DNA of 64,000 nt from Zunongwangia endophytica (GCF_030409505.1 NZ_JAUFPZ010000002.1:1364001-1428000); one strand, 5' to 3'; shown: positions 17,280-25,463, counted from the stretch's first letter. A program made the numbers and translations. Notes: generated from the letters alone by a model not told the origin.

Positions 17280-17705
17280 AAGTGATTCATAAGACTACAT
17301 GTATTCAAAAAGCCTGTATTATTCAGTTTGAGGCGGTCAATGGCAATACAAGTCTAAAGGAATGGTAACGTGGTAACTGACAAGCTCCTAGAGATGAGCG
17401 GAATCATCCCTTTAGACTATTACTATCACTGCTTACTTATAAAGAGCTTGATTTGAAACAGAAAACGGGTGTTTAGAATTTGTGGTTTATTAGAGGTGAG
17501 CATGAAGCAAGAGCCGTCGGAGGCTTCCAACTCGCATAAAAACACCATTAGATCTTTCCTGCCTAGGACGTGAGGAATATGGATTATGCCTGATAGTTTA
17601 ACTTCAGGACGTAGGTTAAGGCTATTGAACATTATCGACGATAACAGCCGCCATTCTTTATGTACTGCTCATGAATTTTTAATGCCATCAATTTGTATAG
17701 TAGCA
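17280..17705 (+). pseudogene. Decayed IS3-family orfB (DDE transposase), N-terminal half
   Basis: Continuation of the same insertion sequence. Fragments in shifting frames match the OrfB order: SKSLYYS (17300s), DKLLEMS and DYYYH (17379-17430), NRKRVFRI (about 17456-17480), RRRLPTRIK (about 17515-17541), then WIMPDSLTSGRRLRLLNIIDDN from 17580, which corresponds to the usual 'WSMDFMSDSLTDGRKFRTLNVIDD' block with a catalytic Asp. The C-terminal catalytic half is missing, so the element is truncated as well as frameshifted. Non-functional. Confidence 0.75.
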
Positions 17706-17770
17706 TATTTAAAACAAACTATATAAGTAAATGGTAAAGTACATCAAAATATTTGTTCAGGTTTTTTAAT

Positions 17771-17932
17771 ATGCCAGGACAAATCCCTCCACAAGGTATT
17801 CATGAAAAGTTAATTGAAATAGCAAAAGTGAGATTATCCACCACGCAAGAAACGATAGGTGAGATAGCTTATCAGCTAGGATATACGCATCCTCAATCAT
17901 TTTATGAATTACTTAAAAGAAAAGCAAAATAG
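17771..17932 (+). pseudogene. Fragment of an AraC-family regulator (C-terminal HTH)
   Basis: A 53-codon frame from ATG 17771 reads EKLIEIAKVRLSTTQETIGE and then IAYQLGYTHPQSFYELLKRK. This is the second helix-turn-helix of AraC/XylS proteins (usually '...AKxLLxxTxxSIxEIAxxLGFxDxSYFSRxFKK'). The first HTH and any ligand domain are absent, so it is either a relic or a very small DNA-binding protein. It lies between the IS3 relic and the recombinase gene. I favour a relic left by element insertion or deletion. Confidence 0.6.
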
Positions 17933-18022
17933 TCCTCGCTGGTATTTAGTAAATCTTTTATATATCTAGAAGTATAATGCGGTGTGAACTTCAGCTTCTC
18001 AATATCATTGAATCCGCCAAAT

Positions 18023-19354
18023 TTAAAAATTGATAACTTCATCGAGTGCATCATCCGCATCTCGGTGAATAAAATTGGCTTGATAATTCAAAGTAGTTTT
18101 TAAATCACTATGACGATAGAGCTTTTGTAACATTAATGGATGAATACGATCACCCGCTATATTACCGAAGCTATGTCTAGCGATGTGGTTAGATAAGTTT
18201 TTTTCAATTCCACATTCCTTGGCAATTTGTTTTAAGCATCTATTAAAGACCTTGGTAACACTTTTTGTTCTTATATAGATTTGTTCATCATCATTATTAT
18301 CAGTATCTCTAAGGAACGGAAAGATATATCCTTTATTAAGTTTTTTCTCTTTTTTATAATGTTCTAAAATTTTTTTTGCCTTCGCGGGAATTTTAAGGCT
18401 GAGTGCTTTTTCATTTTTATTCATTATATAATAAAGTCGATTATCCTTAAAATCCGACCATTTTATTTTTACAACATCAGAAATACGAATCCCAGCAAAA
18501 TAGAAAGAAAACAGCCATACATTATGAGTGTGCCAAATAGAACTATTTTCCTCCAATTTCAATCTTTCTATTTTTTCAATCTCTTCTGTGCTTAGTCCTA
18601 TCTTATTACCAGAACCAATTCTAATTTTCTCCTTATCACCAGCAAAGGGATAAAACTTTCGCTCAATAATTCCTTCCTTAATAGCTAAATTGAAAAGAGT
18701 TCTAATTAAAATAAGTTGATTGGTAATAGTTCTGGTTTTTTGTCCTAAATAAGAATGACAAAATGTTTTATATTTATTAATGAAAACTTCATCAATATCC
18801 CGAAACGCTAGAGCCTTACTATTTCTAAAATAAGCTACACCATCTAACCAGTTATATTTGTTAAGTCTAGCCTCACTAATTCGGTGCAAGCGGCGCTCAT
18901 TTATTGACTTAATAACGGCTGATTTATTTTTATTTCTTTTTAAATTTAAAAATTCCTCGAGGTTATAAAGAATAGATAATTCAGCCTTAGCGACGGAAAA
19001 TGTTCCTCTTTCATATTTTTCCATTATACGCTCTGCAGCAAGTTCAAAAAAAGATTTCAGTCCGTAGGTTCCCTTTAGTTTTTGCTTTACCTGTTTCGCG
19101 CTAACCTGATCTTTAGATTCAAAAAATATGTCATTCACTTCGCTCAATTTCTTCATTAAGAAATTGTTTAGCTTTTGTGAATTTGGATGGCTTCTTTTCG
19201 CTTTTCCTGCTTTTTCATCCCAATCTTTTTCGAAAACATATTGGCCAATCCACTTATAATTAGTTTTGTAATTTTCAGTAATTCTCAATGCAAGAGGAAT
19301 TCTGCCATCTTTTCTTATCTTATTTTTCCGTAAAACAATTTTTATATTATACAT
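18023..19354 (-). CDS. Tyrosine recombinase/integrase of a mobile element
   Basis: Site-specific recombinase of about 443 residues with the architecture of Bacteroidetes element integrases: an N-terminal arm-binding domain (about 1-90), a SAM-like core-binding domain (about 95-220) and a C-terminal catalytic domain. Catalytic residues visible are Arg in FAGIRISDVV, His-x-x-Arg in HIARHSFG, and the RHSDLKTTLNY segment with His and the nucleophile Tyr. I start at ATG 19354; a TTG two codons earlier is also open. The gene points away from a truncated tRNA 180 bases upstream, the usual geometry for an element integrated in a tRNA gene. Confidence 0.93.
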   Translation of the reverse strand: MYNIKIVLRKNKIRKDGRIPLALRITENYKTNYKWIGQYVFEKDWDEKAGKAKRSHPNSQKLNNFLMKKLSEVNDIFFESKDQVSAKQVKQKLKGTYGLKSFFELAAERIMEKYERGTFSVAKAELSILYNLEEFLNLKRNKNKSAVIKSINERRLHRISEARLNKYNWLDGVAYFRNSKALAFRDIDEVFINKYKTFCHSYLGQKTRTITNQLILIRTLFNLAIKEGIIERKFYPFAGDKEKIRIGSGNKIGLSTEEIEKIERLKLEENSSIWHTHNVWLFSFYFAGIRISDVVKIKWSDFKDNRLYYIMNKNEKALSLKIPAKAKKILEHYKKEKKLNKGYIFPFLRDTDNNDDEQIYIRTKSVTKVFNRCLKQIAKECGIEKNLSNHIARHSFGNIAGDRIHPLMLQKLYRHSDLKTTLNYQANFIHRDADDALDEVINF

Positions 19355-19401
19355 ACTCAATTAATTAGAACTATATAAATATAATTAATTAGTTTAAAAA
19401 A

Positions 19402-19434
19402 GGGTACAGAATGGGTACAGAATAGGTACAGAAT
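19402..19434 (+). repeat. Three tandem 11-bp repeats near integrase start
   Basis: Units gggtacagaat, gggtacagaat and aggtacagaat follow each other without spacing, 48 bases upstream of the integrase start and 100 bases from the tRNA remnant. Position and repetition suit arm-type binding sites for the recombinase or its directionality factor; that is inference. Confidence 0.75.
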
Positions 19435-19537
19435 AATTTGATTTTAACACTATTTGAATGAAACTATAAAATATGTAATCAACTTATAATCATAGTATTT
19501 AATATATTTTAGGTGGTTTTATATAGCTATATGTATA

Positions 19538-19583
19538 GGTTCATAACCCGGAGGTCCCGAGTTCAAATCTCGGTCTCGCTACA
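19538..19583 (+). other. Truncated tRNA (CAU anticodon to 3' end): probable attachment site
   Basis: From the anticodon loop onward this is tRNA-like: loop ttcataa with CAT at 19542-19544, variable loop, T arm ccgag-ttcaaat-ctcgg (19557-19573), acceptor 3' strand tctcgct and discriminator A. The matching 5' acceptor strand (agcgaga) and the D arm are absent upstream, so it is not a whole gene. A terminator follows directly, as expected for the original chromosomal 3' end of a tRNA gene. Together with the adjacent integrase this is best read as attR of an element lying to the left. The amino acid (Met or CAU-Ile) is unresolved. Confidence 0.75.
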
Positions 19584-19587
19584 AGAA

Positions 19588-19622
19588 AAAAAGGCTTTTC
19601 GAATTTTCGAAAAGCCTTTTTT
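19588..19622 (+). terminator. Strong hairpin terminator after the tRNA remnant
   Basis: Perfect 12-bp stem aaggcttttcga/tcgaaaagcctt (19591-19602 and 19607-19618), 4-base loop, T run. Probably the native terminator of the tRNA gene that the element entered. Confidence 0.88.
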
Positions 19623-19983
19623 AATTTGTCTAATATCTGCTCGCCCCGCCTTGCTTTGCCACTCTAAATTCTTCATTTCTATAAAATCCTTGCCATTTAT
19701 TATCAGATCAATCTATAAGTGATATCTGAACATATAAGTCCTTATTGAATGATTGATGATGTAATTATTAAACAATCTCAGTTAAGCACGTTAAAACGAT
19801 CGCAGGCTACACCTTTGCGATTTTATGGATATTTAAATACTTAAAAAGAAAACTTCCCAAATGGGAAAATCAACAAAGTATAAAACAACATTGTTTCGCA
19901 ATGACACAATGAAAAATACTAACGAAAAAAAATAAGTGATTTTAAATTTTAGTCAAAAAGAGCCGACTTGATAGAATAACAAA

Positions 19984-20103
19984 CTAATTCCTATCCTTCT
20001 TTTTGATAAAAGGAAAGCCTCCCTCAAAGAATAGTAGTAATATTAAAAATAAAGAGATTAAAGCTACAATAGAAACGATAATCTTAATAGTAATTAAAGA
20101 CAT
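19984..20103 (-). CDS. Small hypothetical membrane protein (39 aa)
   Basis: Short frame reading MSLITIKIIVSIVALISLFL, then ILLLFFEGGFPFIKKKDRN. It has one strongly hydrophobic helix (residues 4-25), a Gly-Gly-Phe-Pro turn and a basic C-terminus, so it would insert with a positive cytoplasmic tail. It starts with ATG and lies just upstream of, and divergent in distance from, nothing else: the next minus-strand gene upstream is sigma factor 105 bases away, and codon use looks like its neighbours. No family recognised; similar one-helix proteins are common near housekeeping genes of Flavobacteriaceae. Confidence 0.5.
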   Translation of the reverse strand: MSLITIKIIVSIVALISLFLILLLFFEGGFPFIKKKDRN

Positions 20104-20208
20104 AAATAGCCAAACATTAGAGTTTGATGGCGCGAATATATATAATTAAACAGAGCGGAAATTATTTAAGTCGAAAGATCACCATTAATATGCGGATAGT
20201 GTTATTAA

Positions 20209-21072
20209 TTATCCCATATACGTTTTTAAAACGCTCAAATTACAAGAATCTCTTAAACGCCTTAAAGCATACTCTCTTATTTGTCTCACACGTTCTGGGG
20301 TAATTTTAAGATAATCACTCAGCTCTTTTAAACTTTTTGATGGAATACCTCCTAAACCATAAGTAAGAACGAGCACATTTTTTTCTCTGGGAGTAAGAAT
20401 ACTCAAAATTGTATCTATATCCTTTTCGAGTGAAGATTTTATAAGTTCATGGTCTGGATTTGGCTCATCATTAGAAGCCATGGTGCTATACATATTAAAG
20501 TTTTCACCATCTTTTAGAGGAGAATCCATAGAAAGATATCTACCTTTACTTTTAATACCAGTTTCTACATCTTTAATAGAAGTATCTAGATGCTTCGCAA
20601 TTTCTGCGGAAGTAGCGGGTCTTTGTAAACCCTGTTCTAATTCAGCTTGGGCTCTATTAATTTTATTTATAGAACCAATTTTATTTAACGGAAGTCGAAC
20701 AACTCTAGAATTTTCAGCAATCGCTTGTACAATTCCTTGTCGTATCCACCAAACTGCATAAGAAATGAATTTAAAACCTCTAGTTTCATCAAAGCGTTTT
20801 GCTGCTTTAATCAATCCTAAGTTGCCTTCATTAATAAGATCTGAAAGGTTTAATCCCTGATTTTGATATTGTTTTGCTACAGAGACAACAAAACGTAAAT
20901 TGGAAGTTACTAGCTTATCCAGAGCAATTTGATCTCCGGACTTAATTTTTAGGCTAAGCTCAACCTCTTCTTCTGCTGAAATGAGATCCAGCTTATTAAT
21001 ATCCTGTAGATATTTATCAATACTTGCATCACTCCTATCGGTAATCTGTTTTATAATCTTTAGCTGCCTCAT
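20209..21072 (-). CDS. RpoD/SigA-type sigma factor, divergent paralogue
   Basis: Sigma-70 family factor of 287 residues without region 1.1. Region 1.2 (SIDKYLQDINKLDLISAEEE), region 2 (NLRFVVSVAKQYQNQGL, DLINEGNLGLIKAAKRFD, FKFISYAVWWIRQ), region 3 and region 4 (LTPREKNVLVLTYGLGG...LKITPERVRQIREYALRRLR) are all present. From memory the housekeeping flavobacterial RpoD has the same length but a more conserved region 3-4 ending in 'LMTYLG'; this one differs in many region 3-4 positions and ends LKTYMG, so it looks like a second, accessory RpoD-type factor rather than the primary one. Monocistronic by appearance. Confidence 0.82.
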   Translation of the reverse strand: MRQLKIIKQITDRSDASIDKYLQDINKLDLISAEEEVELSLKIKSGDQIALDKLVTSNLRFVVSVAKQYQNQGLNLSDLINEGNLGLIKAAKRFDETRGFKFISYAVWWIRQGIVQAIAENSRVVRLPLNKIGSINKINRAQAELEQGLQRPATSAEIAKHLDTSIKDVETGIKSKGRYLSMDSPLKDGENFNMYSTMASNDEPNPDHELIKSSLEKDIDTILSILTPREKNVLVLTYGLGGIPSKSLKELSDYLKITPERVRQIREYALRRLRDSCNLSVLKTYMG

Positions 21073-21145
21073 GATAATTTTTAAAATTTAATATCATGAT
21101 CAAGACTTAAAACGTACAGGAAACATGCATTTTTATAAATAATTA

Positions 21146-21176
21146 AGACGGAAGTTGGAAGATCCAATTTCCGTCT
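21146..21176 (-). terminator. Terminator of the cold-shock-domain gene
   Basis: 13-bp stem agacggaagttgg/ccaatttccgtct (21146-21158 and 21164-21176) with one G-T pair and a 5-base loop, 11 bases after the stop on the minus strand. The following T tract is weak. Confidence 0.7.
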
Positions 21177-21186
21177 TATAAATTGC

Positions 21187-21624
21187 TTAATCTAATACGT
21201 CTACAGAGGTTGCTTTAAAACCTTTAGGAGACATTTCTTTTTTGAAGCTTACTTTTACACGTTCAGATAATGGTTTTAGAACGTCTTTATTATGCACAAA
21301 AACGTTGTCACCAGATTCATCCTCCTTTATAAAACCAAAGCCTTTATCATCAAAGTAAGAGATTACAACTCCAGTTTTACGTGTTTCTACACGTTCTTCT
21401 CGGTCGTGATCAAGATTGATATCTTCCGCATTGATTTTGGTTTTTTTACGCTCATCCGGCGGAGTATCACTTAAATTTCCATTTTCATCTACATACGCAA
21501 TCATATCTTCAAAGCTTTTACCCTTATCATTGTCCGTTTTGCGTTCTTCTCTTCGCTGTGCTTTCAGCTTTTTCTTTAATAACTTTTTCTTGGCATTTTG
21601 TTTTTTCGAAAAGGAGTCTCCCAT
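21187..21624 (-). CDS. Cold-shock-domain protein with basic N-terminal tail
   Basis: A 145-residue nucleic-acid-binding protein. The C-terminal half (about 80-145) is a cold-shock domain: TGVVISYFDDKGFGFIKED with RNP1-like KGFGFI and a VFVHNKD RNP2-like segment. The N-terminal part is highly charged (KKQNAKKKLLKKKLKAQRRE) and looks unstructured, a layout common in Bacteroidetes CSD proteins. It may chaperone RNA; a strict cold response is not shown by sequence. Its upstream region (21625 onward) is a long leader-like AT-rich stretch, which is usual for CSD genes. Confidence 0.9.
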   Translation of the reverse strand: MGDSFSKKQNAKKKLLKKKLKAQRREERKTDNDKGKSFEDMIAYVDENGNLSDTPPDERKKTKINAEDINLDHDREERVETRKTGVVISYFDDKGFGFIKEDESGDNVFVHNKDVLKPLSERVKVSFKKEMSPKGFKATSVDVLD

Positions 21625-22074
21625 ACAATATAATTTGATTTATAATTTATTATTTTAGTTTTCAGTAATGTATTTACTGAAAAAAGTCGATATTTCGTTA
21701 GAATTAAAGCTTTTACAAAAAGCACGACTATTTGTGTACTTCTTATTAAATTGACTTCAGAGAATAATGAAAAGAATGAAGGTCAAATTTATCGTAAGTA
21801 ACGAATCAAATGTTACTTAAAAAGCGAAAACTGAGGGTTTTAGTGAATTAAAATATTCAAAGAAAGCCAACAGAAAACAGTTGAAATATTGTACAAAGAT
21901 ACAATATAATATCGAGGATAGCCGTTTAAAATTCCTGTTTCTACCAACCTAATCTAAATCAGATGATTACCGCCAATTCATTTTATTGAAAAATTTTGAA
22001 GATTTACCTAAAAAAAGAAAAGGATGCAGTGCTAAACTTCATCCTCTGGCTAATTCTTTCTAAAAATTGAAATT

Positions 22075-22117
22075 AAAAAGGGGGTGTGACCATCATTTCA
22101 GAATTGCCCCCTCTTTT
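22075..22117. terminator. Hairpin with five-G/five-C stem, possible terminator
   Basis: aaaaaggggg (22075-22084) pairs with ccccctctttttc (from 22107) across a 22-base loop, followed by T-rich sequence on either strand. It has the look of a bidirectional terminator, but no gene ends close by, so an unrecognised transcript or a relic is possible. Confidence 0.4.
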
Positions 22118-22166
22118 TCATATCAACTATTTACGACAAATATAAATTTAAAGAATATGATTCTAA

Positions 22167-22233
22167 ATCATTCAATATTAACAAATTAATAATTATTTAT
22201 TTCTAAATTATTAATTTGTTAATATTGAATGAT
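22167..22233. repeat. 28-bp perfect inverted repeat with 11-base loop
   Basis: Bases 22167-22194 are exactly complementary to 22206-22233; the centre is atttatttcta. Each arm has only four G/C pairs. Arm length and perfection exceed a normal terminator and there is no adjacent T run needed to explain it. It could be a cruciform-forming site, a protein-binding or recombination site, or the joined ends of a lost element. Confidence 0.9.
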
Positions 22234-22569
22234 CAAATACATCAAACAGCCTTTAGCCGTTCACTAGCGCTTTCTCTTTTTCAATTTTCCTAGCTAGCTT
22301 TAAAATTTGATTAATCGCTGCCGCAAATTATTCCTGTTATCTTCTACTGAATAAAAGAAAATTAGCAGAATAAAATATTTCCAAACTCAATATTTAAATT
22401 TTTTCACATTATGCATATAAGCTCTTAAATAAAAGTCAAATACTGAAATTAATATCTCCATACTTCAACAAATACCTAAATTCATTTAAAAATTGAAATC
22501 ATATTGGTAATAATTTGGATACATTTTCGAATCAACCAATAAACTTCAAAGCTTTAAATCCTACGGTAA

Positions 22570-24417
22570 ATGTTGGAAATCTCAGAAATAAATAAAGATT
22601 CTATTGAAACTGTTTTAGAAAATATTGAGAAAGAACAGGAAATTAATTGCTCATTGCCTGGTGGCGGCTTATTACATATTGAAAAAGAGCTGCCATATCT
22701 TATTATCTATCGGCATAAGGAGAACGATCCGGGTACTGCCAGATTAGTAATTAGCGAATCCTCCTACCTAATTATTGGCAATAGAGAATTTGAAAATTAT
22801 CAAAATTTACTTTTTGCAATTTCAGATAAACTTTCTGCAACCTTTAAATCTTATATGCTTTTTGAGGTTTTCTCTGGAAAAGTAGACAGTACTACATTCT
22901 ATATCAAAGGACCAGAGGACAAGCTACCTAATACGCTGCAAAAACTTAACGATGAGCTTAATGCCATCAATAAAGAATATAGCGGTATTTATCTAAAAGC
23001 TGAAATTCAAAATACACCTCATCGACAACCAGAGGGAGAACCTGACCTTTTAAGTGTTACCGAATTAAAAAAATGTGGTGCGTTAATTACAGGTTTAGAG
23101 GTACCTCCTATTTATCGCAATGATAACGGAGAATTGTATCCGGTGTTTTTCAGAAATTTTAAGGATTTTATTATAAAAGCAATACATAAATCTATTTTTG
23201 AGTATATAAGAATTCAGACTTCTGGTGGGGTTGCCAGTTATAATGCACTAGGAAGAAAGTATCTTAAACAAAAAGTTTTTGAAATCGATAAAAAGCTAGC
23301 CAGTGTAGAGCGAGCTTATCAATTTTTATGGCTTGTTTCTCCTTCTAATATTCAGGAAATTAAAAATACTTTTTTCGAATCTAATTTCGACAAAGTTTTA
23401 GATTATCACTATCGTTTACTTCCTATCGATCCCGACGTTTTAAAACGTAAACTTTATAATTTAAAGATCGAGGATATCGACGATCCTGCTATGTCATTTA
23501 TCTTCCGCGAAAAAAGGGAAGAGCTGGATAAGCAAATTACCATGTTAACTGAACGTGGTTCCCGAAACTTCTTCTTCAGTAGCATACGTCTACATAGAGG
23601 AGTTGATAATGATTTATACGAGGCTGCCAGGGAAATTTTAGATCACCTTCAAGAAAAACATTCAGAAGAAGGGAATATAATCGACTCTAAAGGCTTTAGT
23701 AGTTTAGCAAGGCGAGAATTTGATTACTTCAGGAGCCAGGATCCTCATTTTAAATGTAAAGTGCATATCCGTAAAGATGTAAACGTAATGATGGTTTCCC
23801 ATGGGGAGCTTTATATTCCGCATGATTATAAAATGAATGAAACCGAGGCAAAAGCACTTATTCAGCATGAAGTAGGAACACATGTACTTACCTATTTTAA
23901 TGGGAGCCAACAACCTTTAGAACAACTAAGCATAGGACTGGCAGATTACGATCCTTTACAAGAAGGACTGGCAGTGATGGCAGAATATTTAGTAGGTGGA
24001 TTAACGGGTAACCGACTACGCACACTTGCAGGTCGCGTAATTGCCGGGCATGCACTTGTACAAGGCGGTGATTTTCACAGCATATTCAAATTACTGAATT
24101 CAGAATATGGTTTTTCTGCTGAAAGAGCCTTTAATATTGTTTCTCGAATTATGCAGGGCGGCGGATTCTTAAAAGATATTATTTATCTGAAGGGATTAGT
24201 CGAATTAAGGGAATACCTGCAAAACGGCGGATTATATGAACCGCTACTTGCGGGAAAATTCTCTCTGAAGCATACCGAAATTATCGAAGAATTAACTGAA
24301 CGTCGTGTCTTGAAATCTGGTGCTTTACGGCCTAGTTATTTAAGTGACGAAAATTTAACCAATAGACTCAACCTAATCAGAGATGGTTTACCCATCTCAC
24401 AAATGACAACACTATGA
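22570..24417 (+). CDS. MATCAP/DUF1704 (QEGLA-motif) family metallopeptidase
   Basis: A 615-residue protein with the zinc-peptidase motif HEVGTH (about residue 433) and, some 28 residues later, the eponymous QEGLA segment that supplies the third ligand. Databases often call it 'flavohemoglobin expression-modulating QEGLA motif protein'; the domain family (DUF1704, now MATCAP) includes the animal tubulin tyrosine carboxypeptidase MATCAP (established knowledge). The N-terminal ~150 residues are a separate region with unclear role. No signal peptide, so cytoplasmic. Its stop overlaps the start of the next gene (ATGA), making a tight cassette with an ATP-grasp ligase and an AstE/AspA hydrolase. 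Substrate unknown; a C-terminal peptide trimming activity is inferred. Confidence 0.88.
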   Translation: MLEISEINKDSIETVLENIEKEQEINCSLPGGGLLHIEKELPYLIIYRHKENDPGTARLVISESSYLIIGNREFENYQNLLFAISDKLSATFKSYMLFEVFSGKVDSTTFYIKGPEDKLPNTLQKLNDELNAINKEYSGIYLKAEIQNTPHRQPEGEPDLLSVTELKKCGALITGLEVPPIYRNDNGELYPVFFRNFKDFIIKAIHKSIFEYIRIQTSGGVASYNALGRKYLKQKVFEIDKKLASVERAYQFLWLVSPSNIQEIKNTFFESNFDKVLDYHYRLLPIDPDVLKRKLYNLKIEDIDDPAMSFIFREKREELDKQITMLTERGSRNFFFSSIRLHRGVDNDLYEAAREILDHLQEKHSEEGNIIDSKGFSSLARREFDYFRSQDPHFKCKVHIRKDVNVMMVSHGELYIPHDYKMNETEAKALIQHEVGTHVLTYFNGSQQPLEQLSIGLADYDPLQEGLAVMAEYLVGGLTGNRLRTLAGRVIAGHALVQGGDFHSIFKLLNSEYGFSAERAFNIVSRIMQGGGFLKDIIYLKGLVELREYLQNGGLYEPLLAGKFSLKHTEIIEELTERRVLKSGALRPSYLSDENLTNRLNLIRDGLPISQMTTL

Positions 24418-25463
24418 AAATTTGTTTTGTATTAAACGATGTTGCTACAGAAACTTGTGGCACGTCTATGTTTTTAATTACAAAAGCGCATCAGAGAGGC
24501 CATGATGTTTTTGTAATGGGTGTAGGAGATTTTAATTTTCATCACGACAAACCAATAACGATATTGGCCACTTACGCGCCAAAATCTACAAATACCAAAT
24601 CACCTAAGAAATATCTGGAAATCCTCCAGAGCTCTAAAGCGAAAACAAAGAAAATAAGCGCCAAAGATATTGATGTGCTTTTTATTAGAAACAATCCTAC
24701 CGAAGAAAACGCTGCACGCGCTTGGGCAGAGCAAGCAGGTGTTGCTTTTGGACGAATGATTCAGCAAGAAGGCGTACTCGTTTTAAATGATGCCTATGCT
24801 CTTTCTCATGCGTTTATCGATAAGCTTTATTTTGAAGAATTACCGGCAGATATAAAACCCGATTCACTAATTACAAGAAATAAAGAAGACATTCTAAAAT
24901 TTTGGGAAGATCATGATCGTAAAATGGTTTTAAAACCCTTAGAAGGTTCTGGTGGTGAAGATGTATATCTTATCGATGAGAACGAGAAAAACATCAATCA
25001 GATCATAGAACATCTTAGTAAAAGTGGATACATCATCGCACAAGAATTTCTACCTGCCGTTAAAGAGGGCGATGTGCGAATTTTACTTATGAATGGTCGA
25101 GTGATCGATCGTGATGGTAAAAAGGCTATTATTAGAAGAGTTAGTGGTGAGGGAGAATTCCGTAGTAATTTTAGACAAGGTGCCACAGCCGATAGTAGCG
25201 ATCTTACCGATGCCATGAAAAGAATTGTTAGTTTAACTGCGCCAAAATTAATTAGAGACGGCTTGTTTTTCGTAGGCCTGGATGTGGTAAAAGATAAATT
25301 GATCGAAATTAATGTCTTAAGTCCCGGTGGATTAGATCACATGAGCGAAATAGGAATGCCCGATTTTACAGATGAAATTATCGAAGCCATCGAGCGAAAA
25401 TTAGAATACAAAACAATGTATGATGGTAAGCTTTCTAATCGCGTATTAGCGACAATGGTATAA
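24414..25463 (+). CDS. Glutathione-synthetase-like ATP-grasp ligase
   Basis: ATP-grasp carboxylate-amine ligase of 349 residues. The N-terminal part (MKICFVLNDVATE, about 1-120) resembles the glutathione-synthetase N domain; the ATP-grasp core has KMVLKPLEGSGGEDV (about 165-185), the REP-like IAQEFLPAVKEGDVRI and the Mg-binding INVLSPGG near residue 300. GshB proteins have 'KPLDGMGG' and 'EVNVTSPT', so this is a relative rather than a clear GshB, and no gamma-glutamyl-cysteine ligase gene is near. The product is probably a small peptide or an amino-acid-tagged protein; not determinable here. Overlaps the peptidase gene by 4 bases and is 12 bases before the next ATG. Confidence 0.85.
   Translation: MKICFVLNDVATETCGTSMFLITKAHQRGHDVFVMGVGDFNFHHDKPITILATYAPKSTNTKSPKKYLEILQSSKAKTKKISAKDIDVLFIRNNPTEENAARAWAEQAGVAFGRMIQQEGVLVLNDAYALSHAFIDKLYFEELPADIKPDSLITRNKEDILKFWEDHDRKMVLKPLEGSGGEDVYLIDENEKNINQIIEHLSKSGYIIAQEFLPAVKEGDVRILLMNGRVIDRDGKKAIIRRVSGEGEFRSNFRQGATADSSDLTDAMKRIVSLTAPKLIRDGLFFVGLDVVKDKLIEINVLSPGGLDHMSEIGMPDFTDEIIEAIERKLEYKTMYDGKLSNRVLATMV

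Larger units (their letters stand above)
19355..19983. other. Gene-free stretch: integrase promoter, att region, terminator
   Basis: The stretch contains three tandem 11-bp repeats, a truncated tRNA, a strong terminator (all listed separately) and then ~360 AT-rich bases in which I see nothing further. Confidence 0.7.
21625..22569. other. Long intergenic stretch with hairpins and a perfect inverted repeat
   Basis: About 945 bases between the divergent CSD and peptidase genes. Near 21784-21791 a minus-strand TAAATTTG box may belong to the CSD promoter. Three structured elements follow: a small hairpin aggatg/catcct (22021-22046), a G5/C5 hairpin (22075-22117) and a 28-bp perfect inverted repeat (22167-22233). 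On the minus strand at about 22240-22330 a short open segment (AAINQILKLARKIEKEKALVNG) may be the tail of a lost gene; I could not confirm it. Confidence 0.6.

Noticed and set aside
17426..17632. 68-codon minus frame in the junction zone
   Set aside because: Antisense to the recognisable IS3 OrfB trace, so it is a shadow of decayed sequence.
19538..19583. A complete tRNA-Met gene
   Set aside because: The 5' acceptor strand and D arm are missing upstream, so only the 3' half is present; treated as an attachment-site remnant.
22240..22330. Pseudogene tail on the minus strand (AAINQILKLARKIEKEKALV)
   Set aside because: Only about 24 codons are open and no upstream continuation in any frame was found; insufficient to call.
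24414..25463. Glutathione synthetase as firm name (gshB)
   Set aside because: ATP-grasp motifs fit, but the cassette context lacks a gamma-glutamylcysteine ligase and the motif details differ from GshB.
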